A stretch of DNA of 10,299 nt from Phycisphaerales bacterium. Lineage in GTDB: Bacteria; Planctomycetota; Phycisphaerae; Tepidisphaerales; Tepidisphaeraceae. Position 1 is the stretch's first letter. Each line of letters starts with the position of its first letter. The position numbers were made by a program, and so were the translations under genes. The notes beneath the pieces were generated by a model. That model had not been told where the DNA came from. It did no database searches and worked only from the letters and a program-made list of their open reading frames with translations. Of this stretch, positions 1 through 6,833 are shown one piece after another. The DNA is taken from positions 1 to 10,299 of the forward strand of contig JAQGHH010000465.1 of assembly GCA_028288945.1 (NCBI GenBank), given 5' to 3'.

Positions 1-34
1 TCGGATTTGGTGCCGCCTTCGTTATCCTTCCGTC

Positions 35-868
35 ATGTCTTCCCCGCGTTCCCGACATCGCGACGGCTCACGCCGATACCATGACCGCGTTTCGCGGCAA
101 TATGATTCCATTTACGAAGACCCCTACTGGGATTTCCACGACGAGCTCACCTGGCGGCTGATCAAGCCGCACCTCCCGCGCGACGCGGGGGCGACGTGCG
201 CCGACCTGGGCTGCGGCACCGGTAAATGGGGGCTCAAGCTGCTCAAGAGCGGCTTTGCGGTCACGTTCATCGACCATGCGGCGGCGATGATCGAGCAGAC
301 TCGCGCGAAGGTTCAGGCGATGGGCCCGCGTGCGAAGCGCGCGACGCTGATAGCCGCGGATATCGTGGACCTGCCGATGGTCGAGCGTGATTCGATGGCC
401 CTGATATTGGCGATGGGGGACCCGCTTTCGATCTGCTCGGACGCGCACGCCGCGGCCCGCGAGATGCACCGCATGGCGCGGCCCGGCGGCGTGGTGATCG
501 CCACCGCCGACAACAAACTCGCCGCCTTGGATCACTACGTCGAACGGGGCAACCTCGACGCCCTGGAAGAGTTCGCCCGTACCGGCCGCACGAACTGGCT
601 TACTGCCGACGAGCGCGAACGCTTCGAGCTGACCACGTTCACCCCCCTCTCGCTCCGCAAGCTCTTCGAGCAATCCGGTTTCGAGGTCCTGAGCCTTGTC
701 GGCAAACCGATCGTCCCCGTCCGCGACAACAAAGCCTTGCTTGAGCAACCCAATGCCATAGAACGGCTGCTACGGATCGAAGCCGACCTGTCCAAAGACC
801 CCGCGTCCGCCGCGCGAGCCGGGCATCTTCAAATTGTCGCAAGGAAGGGCGTGGAAGTGGTTGATTGA
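35..868 (+). CDS. Class I SAM-dependent methyltransferase
   Basis: This 277-residue protein is predicted to transfer a methyl group from S-adenosylmethionine to an unknown acceptor in the cytoplasm. The glycine-rich SAM-binding motif I is clear (ADLGCGTGKWGLKLL, about residues 56-70), followed by an acidic residue ending strand 2 (FIDHAAAMIEQ) and a motif with 'AADIVDLPM' and 'MARPGGVVIAT', as in small-molecule methyltransferases of the Methyltransf_11/25 type. The basic N-terminus precedes a conserved-looking segment 'YDSIYEDPYWDFHDELTW'. The ATG at 35 has no good ribosome-binding site, and the frame stays open to the left edge of the window, so the true start may lie upstream. The gene ends 59 bp before the convergent end of the urt operon, so nothing links it to amide metabolism. 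The substrate is not recognisable. Confidence 0.85.
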   Translation: MSSPRSRHRDGSRRYHDRVSRQYDSIYEDPYWDFHDELTWRLIKPHLPRDAGATCADLGCGTGKWGLKLLKSGFAVTFIDHAAAMIEQTRAKVQAMGPRAKRATLIAADIVDLPMVERDSMALILAMGDPLSICSDAHAAAREMHRMARPGGVVIATADNKLAALDHYVERGNLDALEEFARTGRTNWLTADERERFELTTFTPLSLRKLFEQSGFEVLSLVGKPIVPVRDNKALLEQPNAIERLLRIEADLSKDPASAARAGHLQIVARKGVEVVD

Positions 869-927
869 AACGCGTGCCAGATTTCCATTCAAAGGGGCAC
901 TGGCGAATTCATCACCGCAGCTGAAGA

Positions 928-1617
928 CTATACTGCCAAGTATTGGTGAATCTTCGCCTCGTCAACATTGGCCCGCAGATCTTCGTGTACGAACCGGCCG
1001 CCTTCCATGACGAGAATGCGATCGGCGATCTCAAGAGTAAAGCTCAACACCTGTTCGGAAACGACGATCGTAATATCTCGCAGCTTCTTGAGCTCGTTCA
1101 GCATCCGCGCAATGTCCTGGATGATTGACGGCTGAATACCTTCCGTCGGTTCGTCGAGGAGAAGGACCTTGGGCTCGGAAACGAGCGCACGCGCGATGGC
1201 CAATTGTTGTTGCTGTCCGCCCGAAAGATTGCCGCCGCGACGGCGACGCATCTCCTTCAGAACGGGGAATAGCGTGTAGACCCAATCATCGATTTTCCGT
1301 TTTCCGACCGTAACCAGGCCGGTGCGGATATTGTCTTCCACGCTCAGGGTGGGAAATATCTGCCGGCCTTGGGGCACGTATGCCAAGCCGCTGTCGACCC
1401 GCTTGAAACTGTCAAACTTCGCTACGTCCAGGCCATCGACCTGGACACTCCCCTGACGACATTTCAGGATCCCGATTAGAGCTTTCATGAGGGTCGTCTT
1501 CCCCATCCCGTTGCGGCCCATGATCGCAAGCGTCTCTTTCCGGGCGACCGAGAATGACAGTTGGCTGATGATCTCGCTTTCGCCGTAGGCGACCTGAAGA
1601 TTCTTGACGTCGAGCAT
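928..1617 (-). CDS. urtE: Urea/amide ABC transporter ATP-binding protein UrtE
   Basis: UrtE is the second ATPase of the urea/short-chain amide importer. It works with UrtD at the cytoplasmic face to drive transport through UrtB-UrtC. The 229-residue protein shows Walker A (GRNGMGKTT, residues 34-42), the Q-loop region (PQGRQIFPTLSVEDN, 82-96), the ABC signature (LSGGQQQQLAIARAL, 131-145) and Walker B (VLLLDEP, 151-157). The run PTEGIQPSII after Walker B and the extra glutamines in the signature are characteristic of UrtE within the LivF-like ATPases. An in-frame ATG 14 codons upstream is possible, but the ATG at 1617 has AGGAG six bases ahead (complement of 1624-1628) and gives the normal family length. 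It is the last gene of the operon, 38 bp after urtD, and ends in TAG facing the methyltransferase gene. Confidence 0.93.
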   Translation of the reverse strand: MLDVKNLQVAYGESEIISQLSFSVARKETLAIMGRNGMGKTTLMKALIGILKCRQGSVQVDGLDVAKFDSFKRVDSGLAYVPQGRQIFPTLSVEDNIRTGLVTVGKRKIDDWVYTLFPVLKEMRRRRGGNLSGGQQQQLAIARALVSEPKVLLLDEPTEGIQPSIIQDIARMLNELKKLRDITIVVSEQVLSFTLEIADRILVMEGGRFVHEDLRANVDEAKIHQYLAV

Positions 1618-1655
1618 GATGGACTCCTGCGGACTCCCCCTTGCACACCCTGAAA

Positions 1656-2390
1656 TCAATGACCCAGATAGACCTCTCGCACCTTCTCGTTGGCTTGAAT
1701 CTCATCCATCGAACCTTCGACGAGCATCTTGCCCTGGTGCATAACGGTGACCTTATGGGCGATCTGCTTTACGAAATTCATATCGTGCTCGATGACAACC
1801 ACCGAGCGGCCCCTGCAGATCCGCTGAAGCAGGTCGGCGGTTTGTTGCCGCTCGCGCACGCTCATGCCGGCCACGGGCTCGTCCAGAAGCATGAGCTTCG
1901 GATCGGCGATCAGCACCATTCCGATTTCAAGCCATTGCTTTTGGCCGTGGCTGAGATGCTCGGCGGAAGTGTGGAGATGGTCGGACAGATAAGTGTCGCG
2001 AGCAACCTCGCGGATTCGCTCGCGCACGTCTTCGGATTGCTTGAAGAAGAGCGAACCCCAGACACCCCGGCCGCGCGGGAAGGAAATCTCTAGGTTCTCA
2101 AAGACGGTCAATTTCGGATAGACCGAGGGGGTCTGAAACTTGCGCCCCACGCCTTGCCGGACGATCGAATTCTCCTGCATTCTGGAAAGTTCACGACCTT
2201 TGAAGCGGATGCTCCCGCCCGTGGGCCTGGTCTTGCCGCAGATCAGGTCGAGGAGCGTGGTCTTCCCGGCGCCATTGGGACCGATGACCACGCGAAGTTC
2301 CTCGTGCTCGACGGAGAATGTCAGATCGTCCACCGCTTTGAAGCCGTCGAAGGAGACGGTTAGATTCTTAATTTCCAATTCTGCAATCAT
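1656..2390 (-). CDS. urtD: Urea/amide ABC transporter ATP-binding protein UrtD
   Basis: UrtD is the first ATPase of the importer (LivG-like). The 244-residue protein has Walker A (GPNGAGKTT, residues 37-45), a Q-loop area with GRKFQTPSVYPKLTVFENL (82-100), a signature in the UrtD-specific form LSHGQKQWLEIGM (146-158) and Walker B (KLMLLDEP, 165-172) followed by VAGMS. The histidine in place of the first signature glycine and the QWLEIGM run separate UrtD from LivG. The upstream urtC stop (TGA, complement of 2393-2395) lies two bases before this ATG. An upstream TTG at 2396 would overlap that stop and add two residues. I chose the ATG because the GAGG (complement of 2401-2404) is ten bases from it and only four from the TTG. 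Tight coupling to urtC suggests coordinated translation. Confidence 0.93.
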   Translation of the reverse strand: MIAELEIKNLTVSFDGFKAVDDLTFSVEHEELRVVIGPNGAGKTTLLDLICGKTRPTGGSIRFKGRELSRMQENSIVRQGVGRKFQTPSVYPKLTVFENLEISFPRGRGVWGSLFFKQSEDVRERIREVARDTYLSDHLHTSAEHLSHGQKQWLEIGMVLIADPKLMLLDEPVAGMSVRERQQTADLLQRICRGRSVVVIEHDMNFVKQIAHKVTVMHQGKMLVEGSMDEIQANEKVREVYLGH

Positions 2391-2392
2391 TT

Positions 2393-3574
2393 TCAACGGC
2401 CCTCGTTAGCTTCAACAGGAATGGGGACAACGGCGGCGGGGAAATTCGCCTGGGCCCGGCCGATCCAGGAGAACAGCTTCCGCCCCAGCATGGGGCCCAG
2501 GTAATCGACCGCGCCGGCAAGCCCGTCCGGGAAGAATCGCGTCACCAGGATGAAGACGCCGCCCATCAAAAAGTACCAGAGATTCGGGAACATTTCGGAG
2601 AAGTAGGTCTTGCCGTAACTGACGAGGATCGCGCCGTAGACCGCACCGATGAGCGAATTGCGTCCGCCCACCGCGCAGAATATGACCATGTAAATGGACG
2701 GCTCGATCGTGACCAGTTTCGGCGACATGAATCCGACGTTCAGCGCGAACAACGCACCGCCGAGGGCGGACATCGCCGCGGCGACACAGAAGATAAACGT
2801 CTTCAGCTTCGACACGCTGTAGCCTGAGAAGCGGACGCGATCTTCACCGTCGCGCATCGCCACCAGAATGCGGCCGAGCTTGCTGGAGAGGATGAATCGC
2901 CCGATCAATATGCATCCGATCAAGAGGCCGCAGGTCAGGAAATACAAGATGATCTGTGCAGACTTGGTGCGAATGTCCCACCCGAGACACGTCCGCAGGT
3001 CGGTGATGCCGTTTATGCCGCCGGTCCAACCCTGGCGGGTGACGAAGGAGATCTCCATGATCCAACAGAGCGCTTGGGTGATCAGTGCAAAGTAAACGCC
3101 ACCCACCCGCCTTCTGAACATCGCGGTGCCAATGATGTAAGCCAACAGCGTGGGCACGACGAAGACAAGAAGGATCGTCAGCGAGAAGCTCTTGAACGGA
3201 TACCAGATGTAGGGAAGCGAGGTGATCTGGTTCCAGTCCATGAAGTCAGGAAGGCCGACGGTGGTCAGTGCGCGGATCTGATCGCTCCCTGATTCGGCGG
3301 CGATGTTACGGGCGGCCTCAAGCTTGAGGAAAGCGGCCATGCAGTACCCGCCGAATCCCCAGAAAAGCCCCTGACCGAGGCTGAGAATGCCCCCGTTGCC
3401 CCAGCAAAGCACCAAGCCGATGGCCACGAAGGCATAGCTGAGGTACTTGCTCATCATGTTAAGCCGGAAGTTGTCAAGCGCCAGCGGGAAGATGAGGAAC
3501 AGGAGCACGCAGAGGAGGGCTAATCCCACCGTACCTGACCTACCACCCAGAGCCCTGTTGTAGAGCGTATGCAT
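2393..3574 (-). CDS. urtC: Urea/amide ABC transporter permease UrtC
   Basis: UrtC is one of the two inner-membrane permeases (LivM-like, branched-chain amino acid transporter superfamily) that form the translocation channel with UrtB. The 393-residue product is strongly hydrophobic, with many membrane segments starting at about residues 15-33. It carries the GNGGILSLGQGLFWGFGGY segment (59-77) typical of UrtC, and the cytoplasmic ATPase-contact loop SKLGRILVAMRDGEDRVRFSGYSVSKLK before the last membrane segments. The frame is open 11 codons further upstream to an ATG at 3607, but the ATG at 3574 has AAAGGAAA eight bases ahead, which decides the start. It lies 48 bp after urtB and two bases before the urtD start. 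The C-terminal tail after the last helix is somewhat long and proline/valine rich. Confidence 0.93.
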   Translation of the reverse strand: MHTLYNRALGGRSGTVGLALLCVLLFLIFPLALDNFRLNMMSKYLSYAFVAIGLVLCWGNGGILSLGQGLFWGFGGYCMAAFLKLEAARNIAAESGSDQIRALTTVGLPDFMDWNQITSLPYIWYPFKSFSLTILLVFVVPTLLAYIIGTAMFRRRVGGVYFALITQALCWIMEISFVTRQGWTGGINGITDLRTCLGWDIRTKSAQIILYFLTCGLLIGCILIGRFILSSKLGRILVAMRDGEDRVRFSGYSVSKLKTFIFCVAAAMSALGGALFALNVGFMSPKLVTIEPSIYMVIFCAVGGRNSLIGAVYGAILVSYGKTYFSEMFPNLWYFLMGGVFILVTRFFPDGLAGAVDYLGPMLGRKLFSWIGRAQANFPAAVVPIPVEANEGR

Positions 3575-3622
3575 TGCTAGTTTCCTTTCACACAATCCAG
3601 AAGGCATCGGCGGCGACCCACA

Positions 3623-4555
3623 TCACCGCCGTACCTTGGAGGCGATCAAGCCCTGCGGGCGGATCATCAGAAGGATGATGACACCCACGAGTACAAAAAT
3701 TTTGGCCAGTACGCCCGTGAGGAAAAATTCCAGGATTGACTGAGATTGGGCGATGGTGAACGCCGAAAGGACCGTGCCGAGCAGGCTCGCCGCCCCACCG
3801 AAAACGACGACAATAAATGTATCGACGATGTATAGGCTCCCCGCGGAAGGTGACACGGACCCGATCGTGGTGAACGCCGCGCCCGCGATGCCCGCCAGGC
3901 CGCAGCCCAGGGCAAACGTAACGCGGTCGACGCGCTTGGTGTTGATTCCGACGGCACCGGCCATCGCGCGGTTTTGCATCGTCGCCCGCACCTTCAGGCC
4001 CCACCGGGAACGGTACATCAGGGCGTAGACCAGCAGCACCATCACAATCGCCAGCGCCAGAAGGAACATCCCGTTGATCGGGATGTCCAGTCCCTCAGAA
4101 GGCGACCACGAGCCCATCATCCATTCCGGCAGCGTTGCGGTGTCTTCACGTGCGCCAAAGAGGGATCGGCATGCCTGTTGAAGGATCATGCTGAGGCCCC
4201 ACGTGGCCAGAAGTGTGTCGAGAGGACGATTGTAGAGGTACTTCACGAGGCCGATTTCGACTATGTAGCCAAGTATGAAAGCGACGACGAACGCGCAAAC
4301 GATCGCCGCCGGGAAGTAGTACGGCAGGAGTTTCGGAGCATGGTTCACGACCATGTGGGACAGAAAGACGGTGACATAAGCGCCGACGGTGAGGAACTCG
4401 CCGTGGGCCATGTTGATGACCTTCATCTGTCCGAAAATGATCGCGAGGCCCAGCGCCATCAGCAGAAATACTGCGAACAGGCTGAAGCCCGCGAAACCTT
4501 GCATCAGAAAGATGTCTTTCAATTCCGCGAAGGATGTTGCAAGGATCAAGGGCAC
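3623..4555 (-). CDS. urtB: Urea/amide ABC transporter permease UrtB
   Basis: UrtB is the LivH-like permease partner of UrtC. The 310-residue protein has about eight hydrophobic segments, the hallmark GQMKVINMAHGEF (residues 42-54) after the first helices, LATWGLSMILQQ in the middle, the ATPase-contact loop RATMQNRAMAGAVGINTKRVDR, and the usual C-terminal RPQGL. The start codon is GTG, supported by GGAG (complement of 4564-4567) eight bases upstream. There is no ATG that would preserve the first helix. The length matches the short UrtB form. Many proteobacterial UrtB proteins carry an extra N-terminal domain of roughly 200 residues that is absent here. It follows urtA after a 139-bp gap that contains a strong stem-loop. 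Confidence 0.93.
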   Translation of the reverse strand: MPLILATSFAELKDIFLMQGFAGFSLFAVFLLMALGLAIIFGQMKVINMAHGEFLTVGAYVTVFLSHMVVNHAPKLLPYYFPAAIVCAFVVAFILGYIVEIGLVKYLYNRPLDTLLATWGLSMILQQACRSLFGAREDTATLPEWMMGSWSPSEGLDIPINGMFLLALAIVMVLLVYALMYRSRWGLKVRATMQNRAMAGAVGINTKRVDRVTFALGCGLAGIAGAAFTTIGSVSPSAGSLYIVDTFIVVVFGGAASLLGTVLSAFTIAQSQSILEFFLTGVLAKIFVLVGVIILLMIRPQGLIASKVRR

Positions 4556-4633
4556 GGCGATTTCTCCGATTGAAGAGGATTAGCAATCACTGAACAAGCT
4601 TTGCAGCCGACCTGCTCCGGCATCATCAGCGCA

Positions 4634-4668
4634 TCTCCCGCCCCCGCCGATGAGGCGGGGGCGAGAGA
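4634..4668 (-). promoter_or_regulatory. GC-rich intercistronic stem-loop between urtA and urtB
   Basis: Two 15-base arms (4634-4648 and 4654-4668) pair around the five-base loop GATGA. There are ten uninterrupted, almost all-GC pairs next to the loop, then one C-A mismatch and four more pairs. In the direction of transcription (minus strand) no T-run follows, so it is not a standard intrinsic terminator. Its position directly after the binding-protein gene suggests a partial terminator or an RNA-stabilising hairpin that lets the binding protein be made in excess over the membrane parts. That role is inferred; the pairing is read directly from the sequence. Confidence 0.65.
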
Positions 4669-4694
4669 ATGCCTCGGGTCCGAGAGACAGAGAT

Positions 4695-5966
4695 TTACTG
4701 GTAACCTTTCGGGAACGGATTGGGTTCAATGAGATCGGGGGATTCTGCGATCACGTTGTACTGGCCGTCGAGCTTCATCTCGCCGATGCGGGCTTTGGAC
4801 CAGAGGTGATGGTTCTTGTGAATACGGACGTAGCCTTCGGGCGCGCCTTTGAACTCCACGCCTTCGGAAGCAGCCGCGATCTTATCGATGTCGAAGCTGC
4901 CGGCCTTCTCGACCGTGGCTTTCCACAGCCATGGCCCGAGGTACGCCGCCTGGCTGACGTCGCCAATGACCGAATCCTTGCCCCACATGGCCTTGAAGGC
5001 CGGGACGAAGGCCTTGTTATTGGGGTTGTCCAGGCTCTGGAAGTATTTCATGCAGGCGTAGAAGCCCGCGACGTTTTCGCCGCCGATGCCGCGGACTTCA
5101 TCTTCCGTGGTCGAGATGGTGAGAAGAATCTGCTTCTTCTTCGCCAGCGATTCGCCCGTAATCCCCGCGGCCTTCAACTGCTTGTACCATGAGACGTTGG
5201 ACCCCCCGACGATGATCGAGTAGATGCAGTTGGGCTTGGCGAGCTTTACCTTGTTGATCAGGGATTGAAACTCGGTGTAGCCGAGCGGGTAGTATTCCTC
5301 GCCGACCACCTTGCAGTCCTTCAGGTAGCGCTCGATGTGGAACCGCGCGATTTTGTTCGAAGTACGGGGCCAGATGTAATCCGACCCAATGAGAAAGAAC
5401 GTCTTGGCGCCCTTTTCCTTATTCGCCCAGTTCAGGCCCCAGATGATCTGCTGCGTGGCCTCCTGCCCCGTGTAAATCACGTTCTTGGAAGCCTCCAAGC
5501 CTTCGTAGAAGGTTGGGTAGTAGAGCATCCCGTTCTCTTTTTCGAAGACCGGGAGAACCGCTTTACGCGAGGCCGAAGTCCAGCAGCCGAAGACCGCGGC
5601 GGCTTTGTCCTGGACCAGCAGCTTCTTTGCCTTCTCGGCAAATGTGGGCCAGTCGCTCGCCCCGTCCTCCTGCACAATCTTGATCTGCCGGCCGAGCACT
5701 CCCCCGGCCTTGTTAATTTCCGTGATGGCAAGCCGCTCGGCTTCGACCGATCCGGTTTCGCTGAGCGCCATGGTGCCGGTGACGGAGTGAAGCTGACCGA
5801 CGGTGACGACGTCATCCGTGACCGCCAGGCCGGTCGTGTTGACCGCAGCAGTGGGAAACTTGGGATCCGCGGCGTGCGCCGACAGAGGTAACACCGCCGC
5901 GAGGCCCGCCATCGCCGCACCCCTCAACATCCCCTGCAACCATTGAGGAATTCTTCTACTGAGCAT
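4695..5966 (-). CDS. urtA: Urea/short-chain amide substrate-binding protein (UrtA/FmdD-like)
   Basis: This is the periplasmic binding protein that captures the substrate for UrtBC-UrtDE. The 423-residue precursor has a signal peptide: basic MLSRR, a hydrophobic stretch at about 14-29 and a likely cut after AHA (residue 32). The mature part is a two-lobed Leu/Ile/Val-type binding protein (Peripla_BP family) with family hallmarks VGQLHSVTGTMALSE (56-70), AGGVLGR (87-93), EDGASDWPTFAEKAKKLL (100-117), FGCWTSASRKAVLPVFEK (126-143) and a C-terminal LIEPNPFPKGYQ. Where canonical UrtA usually reads YPVQYEG, this protein has YPTFYEGLE (150-158), which I associate with the amide-binding branch. The frame stays open 80 codons upstream, but the ATG at 5966 has AGGA nine bases ahead and starts a proper signal peptide. 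It is the first gene of the operon, so the upstream sigma-54 element should drive it. Confidence 0.92.
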   Translation of the reverse strand: MLSRRIPQWLQGMLRGAAMAGLAAVLPLSAHAADPKFPTAAVNTTGLAVTDDVVTVGQLHSVTGTMALSETGSVEAERLAITEINKAGGVLGRQIKIVQEDGASDWPTFAEKAKKLLVQDKAAAVFGCWTSASRKAVLPVFEKENGMLYYPTFYEGLEASKNVIYTGQEATQQIIWGLNWANKEKGAKTFFLIGSDYIWPRTSNKIARFHIERYLKDCKVVGEEYYPLGYTEFQSLINKVKLAKPNCIYSIIVGGSNVSWYKQLKAAGITGESLAKKKQILLTISTTEDEVRGIGGENVAGFYACMKYFQSLDNPNNKAFVPAFKAMWGKDSVIGDVSQAAYLGPWLWKATVEKAGSFDIDKIAAASEGVEFKGAPEGYVRIHKNHHLWSKARIGEMKLDGQYNVIAESPDLIEPNPFPKGYQ

Positions 5967-6155
5967 CTGGAAAGTTCCTTTCGCGCGTAAAGATTCAACC
6001 AACGTTCGAATAGCCCTGTTCATGCTAAGCCAAGCCTCTTCACGATCCGCGATGCGCAGTGACTGAGAGCCCTCTCCGGGAGAATCTCGGGCGTTCCACC
6101 AATAACTACGCTCATCATGATTGAAGGGGCGTGGCTTGATCCGTTGAACCGCATT

Positions 6156-6171
6156 CGCAAAGGTAATGCCA
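6156..6171 (-). promoter_or_regulatory. Candidate sigma-54 promoter for urtA
   Basis: Read on the minus strand, the site is TGGCATTACCTTTGCG. The -24 block TGGCA and the -12 block TTGC sit at exactly the spacing of the sigma-54 consensus (TGGCACG-N4-TTGCW). Taking the C at 6157 as -12, transcription would start near 6145 and leave a leader of about 179 nt before urtA. It departs from the consensus at the last base of each block. The site points to RpoN with an enhancer-binding protein such as NtrC, as is common for nitrogen-scavenging transporters. This is sequence inference only. Confidence 0.55.
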
Positions 6172-6309
6172 CTCAAGCAGCCCGTACTCATCATCCGATG
6201 TGTCATGCGGGATACGCGCCGTGATTTAGGCCCAGCGCAAACGACGGCGAATAGCGCGATGCAGACGCAGGGGCCCGTCTTTCCTCGTCAGCACGCCGCG
6301 GCCAAAGGG

Positions 6310-6333
6310 AAATCGAAAAGACCATTTCGATTT
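6310..6333. repeat. 9-bp inverted repeat (AAATCGAAA / TTTCGATTT)
   Basis: The arms at 6310-6318 and 6325-6333 are perfectly complementary around a six-base spacer AGACCA. G-T, G-C and G-T pairs could extend the stem outwards to 6307/6336. A further AATCGAT lies near 6351. The repeat sits roughly 140-165 bp upstream of the urtA-side sigma-54 element, a plausible distance for an activator site, but it matches no operator that I can name. Confidence 0.4.
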
Positions 6334-6401
6334 TCTCGACATGCCTGAAAAATCGATGTTGCTGATTTCCCGCTTCCGCCCCGTCTTCGGCTAAGACGCC
6401 C

Positions 6402-6444
6402 GAATTGCGCGCGGCTCCACGCCCGGGTGCGCAATTCCCGGGCG
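6402..6444. repeat. Overlapping inverted repeats with alternative pairings
   Basis: Two perfect inverted repeats interlock. The first pairs GAATTGCGC (6402-6410) with GCGCAATTC (6429-6437). The second pairs CGCCCGGG (6420-6427) with CCCGGGCG (6437-6444). The left arm of the second lies in the loop of the first, and the first's right arm fills its spacer, so the two stems cannot form simply together. They may be operators or mutually exclusive RNA/DNA structures. No coding frame explains them. Confidence 0.45.
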
Positions 6445-6670
6445 GATCGCTCCCATTTTTGTACCACCGCGCAATCATATCTCGCGCGCGACGCGAGTTT
6501 GTTTTCAATCACCTCGGCATGATGAAAAGCGCTTCACATGCTCTGTATGCAACACTCTTTCGAACGCGAAGCGCAGTTGTGCTTGCGCCATTCCTGGCAG
6601 TGGCGGCGTGAAACTACGCAGCGAAAACTCGTTCATGCAAGCGGAGAACTCTGGGTCGCCGTTCGCTGGA

Positions 6671-6682
6671 TTGACGCGTCAA
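6671..6682. repeat. 12-bp perfect palindrome TTGACGCGTCAA
   Basis: TTGACGCGTCAA is self-complementary over all twelve bases. It lies about 95-105 bp upstream of the -24 block of the fmdA-side sigma-54 element, where enhancer-binding proteins usually sit, and is a candidate binding site for a dimeric regulator. It does not match the classic NtrC half-site GCACC/GGTGC, so the factor is unknown. Confidence 0.4.
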
Positions 6683-6753
6683 ATTCCGTGGTAATTTCCG
6701 GCTTAACGCGCTCGAAATAATTCGTCGCCGTGTTGAGACGCATCACGTGACTT

Positions 6754-6796
6754 GCCGGGTGCAGGTCAGGTACATGGCATCATGTTTGCACCCGGC
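6754..6796. repeat. 10-bp inverted repeat spanning the fmdA promoter
   Basis: GCCGGGTGCA (6754-6763) and TGCACCCGGC (6787-6796) are perfectly complementary over ten bases with a 23-bp spacer. The spacer contains a second nested repeat, ACATG (6772-6776) / CATGT (6781-6785). The right arm shares TGCA with the -12 block of the sigma-54 element, so a protein bound to the repeat would be expected to interfere with, or be displaced by, polymerase. The arms contain GGTGCA/TGCACC, as in NtrC sites, but in opposite order and with wider spacing. Confidence 0.55.
6775..6790 (+). promoter_or_regulatory. Candidate sigma-54 promoter for fmdA
   Basis: TGGCATCATGTTTGCA matches the sigma-54 consensus TGGCACG-N4-TTGCW in the TGGCA and TTGCA blocks and in their exact spacing. 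Taking C6789 as -12 puts the transcript start near 6801 and gives a leader of about 33 nt with the fmdA ribosome-binding site inside it. The location immediately upstream of formamidase and the similar element facing urtA support a nitrogen-controlled promoter. The enhancer-binding protein is not encoded in the window. Confidence 0.65.
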
Positions 6797-6833
6797 TCGC
6801 TCGGGAATCTTTCACAGGAAGGACAGGCACTGA

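Larger units (their letters stand above)
5967..6833. other. Divergent regulatory region between urtA and fmdA
   Basis: These 867 bp separate the two divergent transcription units. Open frames here are short, overlap on both strands and show no recognisable domain, so I see no gene. The region holds two outward-facing sigma-54 elements (6156-6171 and 6775-6790), an inverted repeat surrounding the fmdA-side element, a 12-bp palindrome at 6671-6682, an 8-bp palindrome TCACGTGA at 6743-6750, and inverted repeats at 6310-6333 and 6402-6444. Base composition is uneven, with AT-rich stretches near 6310-6360 and 6680-6720. No regulator gene lies inside it. Confidence 0.7.

Noticed and set aside
871..905. 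Possible bidirectional terminator between the methyltransferase and urtE
   Set aside because: Only two competing 5-bp pairings (GTGCC/GGCAC or GCCAG/CTGGC) with long loops and no T-run on either side.
3588..4004. Long open frames overlapping urtB on both strands (also 3974-4573 plus, 4650-5192 plus and 5265-5891 plus)
   Set aside because: These are shadow frames of urtB and urtA. They have arginine/proline or histidine-rich composition and no domains, while the frames they overlap are clear family members.
5967..6145. Riboswitch (for example guanidine type) in the predicted long urtA leader
   Set aside because: I looked for the conserved cores and compact helices of such leaders and found only short, competing stems. 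The sigma-54 element gives a sufficient explanation.
5967..6206. Eighty-codon N-terminal extension of urtA in open frame
   Set aside because: It has no ribosome-binding site as good as that at 5966, would bury the signal peptide, and would cover the candidate sigma-54 element.
6203..6508. Minus-strand 101-codon open frame in the divergent region
   Set aside because: Its composition is Arg/Ala/Pro biased with no domain, it overlaps another open frame and the inverted repeats, and it has no convincing ribosome-binding site.
6538..6720. Plus-strand 60-codon open frame upstream of fmdA
   Set aside because: It has no recognisable protein features and lies over the palindrome at 6671-6682. It is most likely chance.
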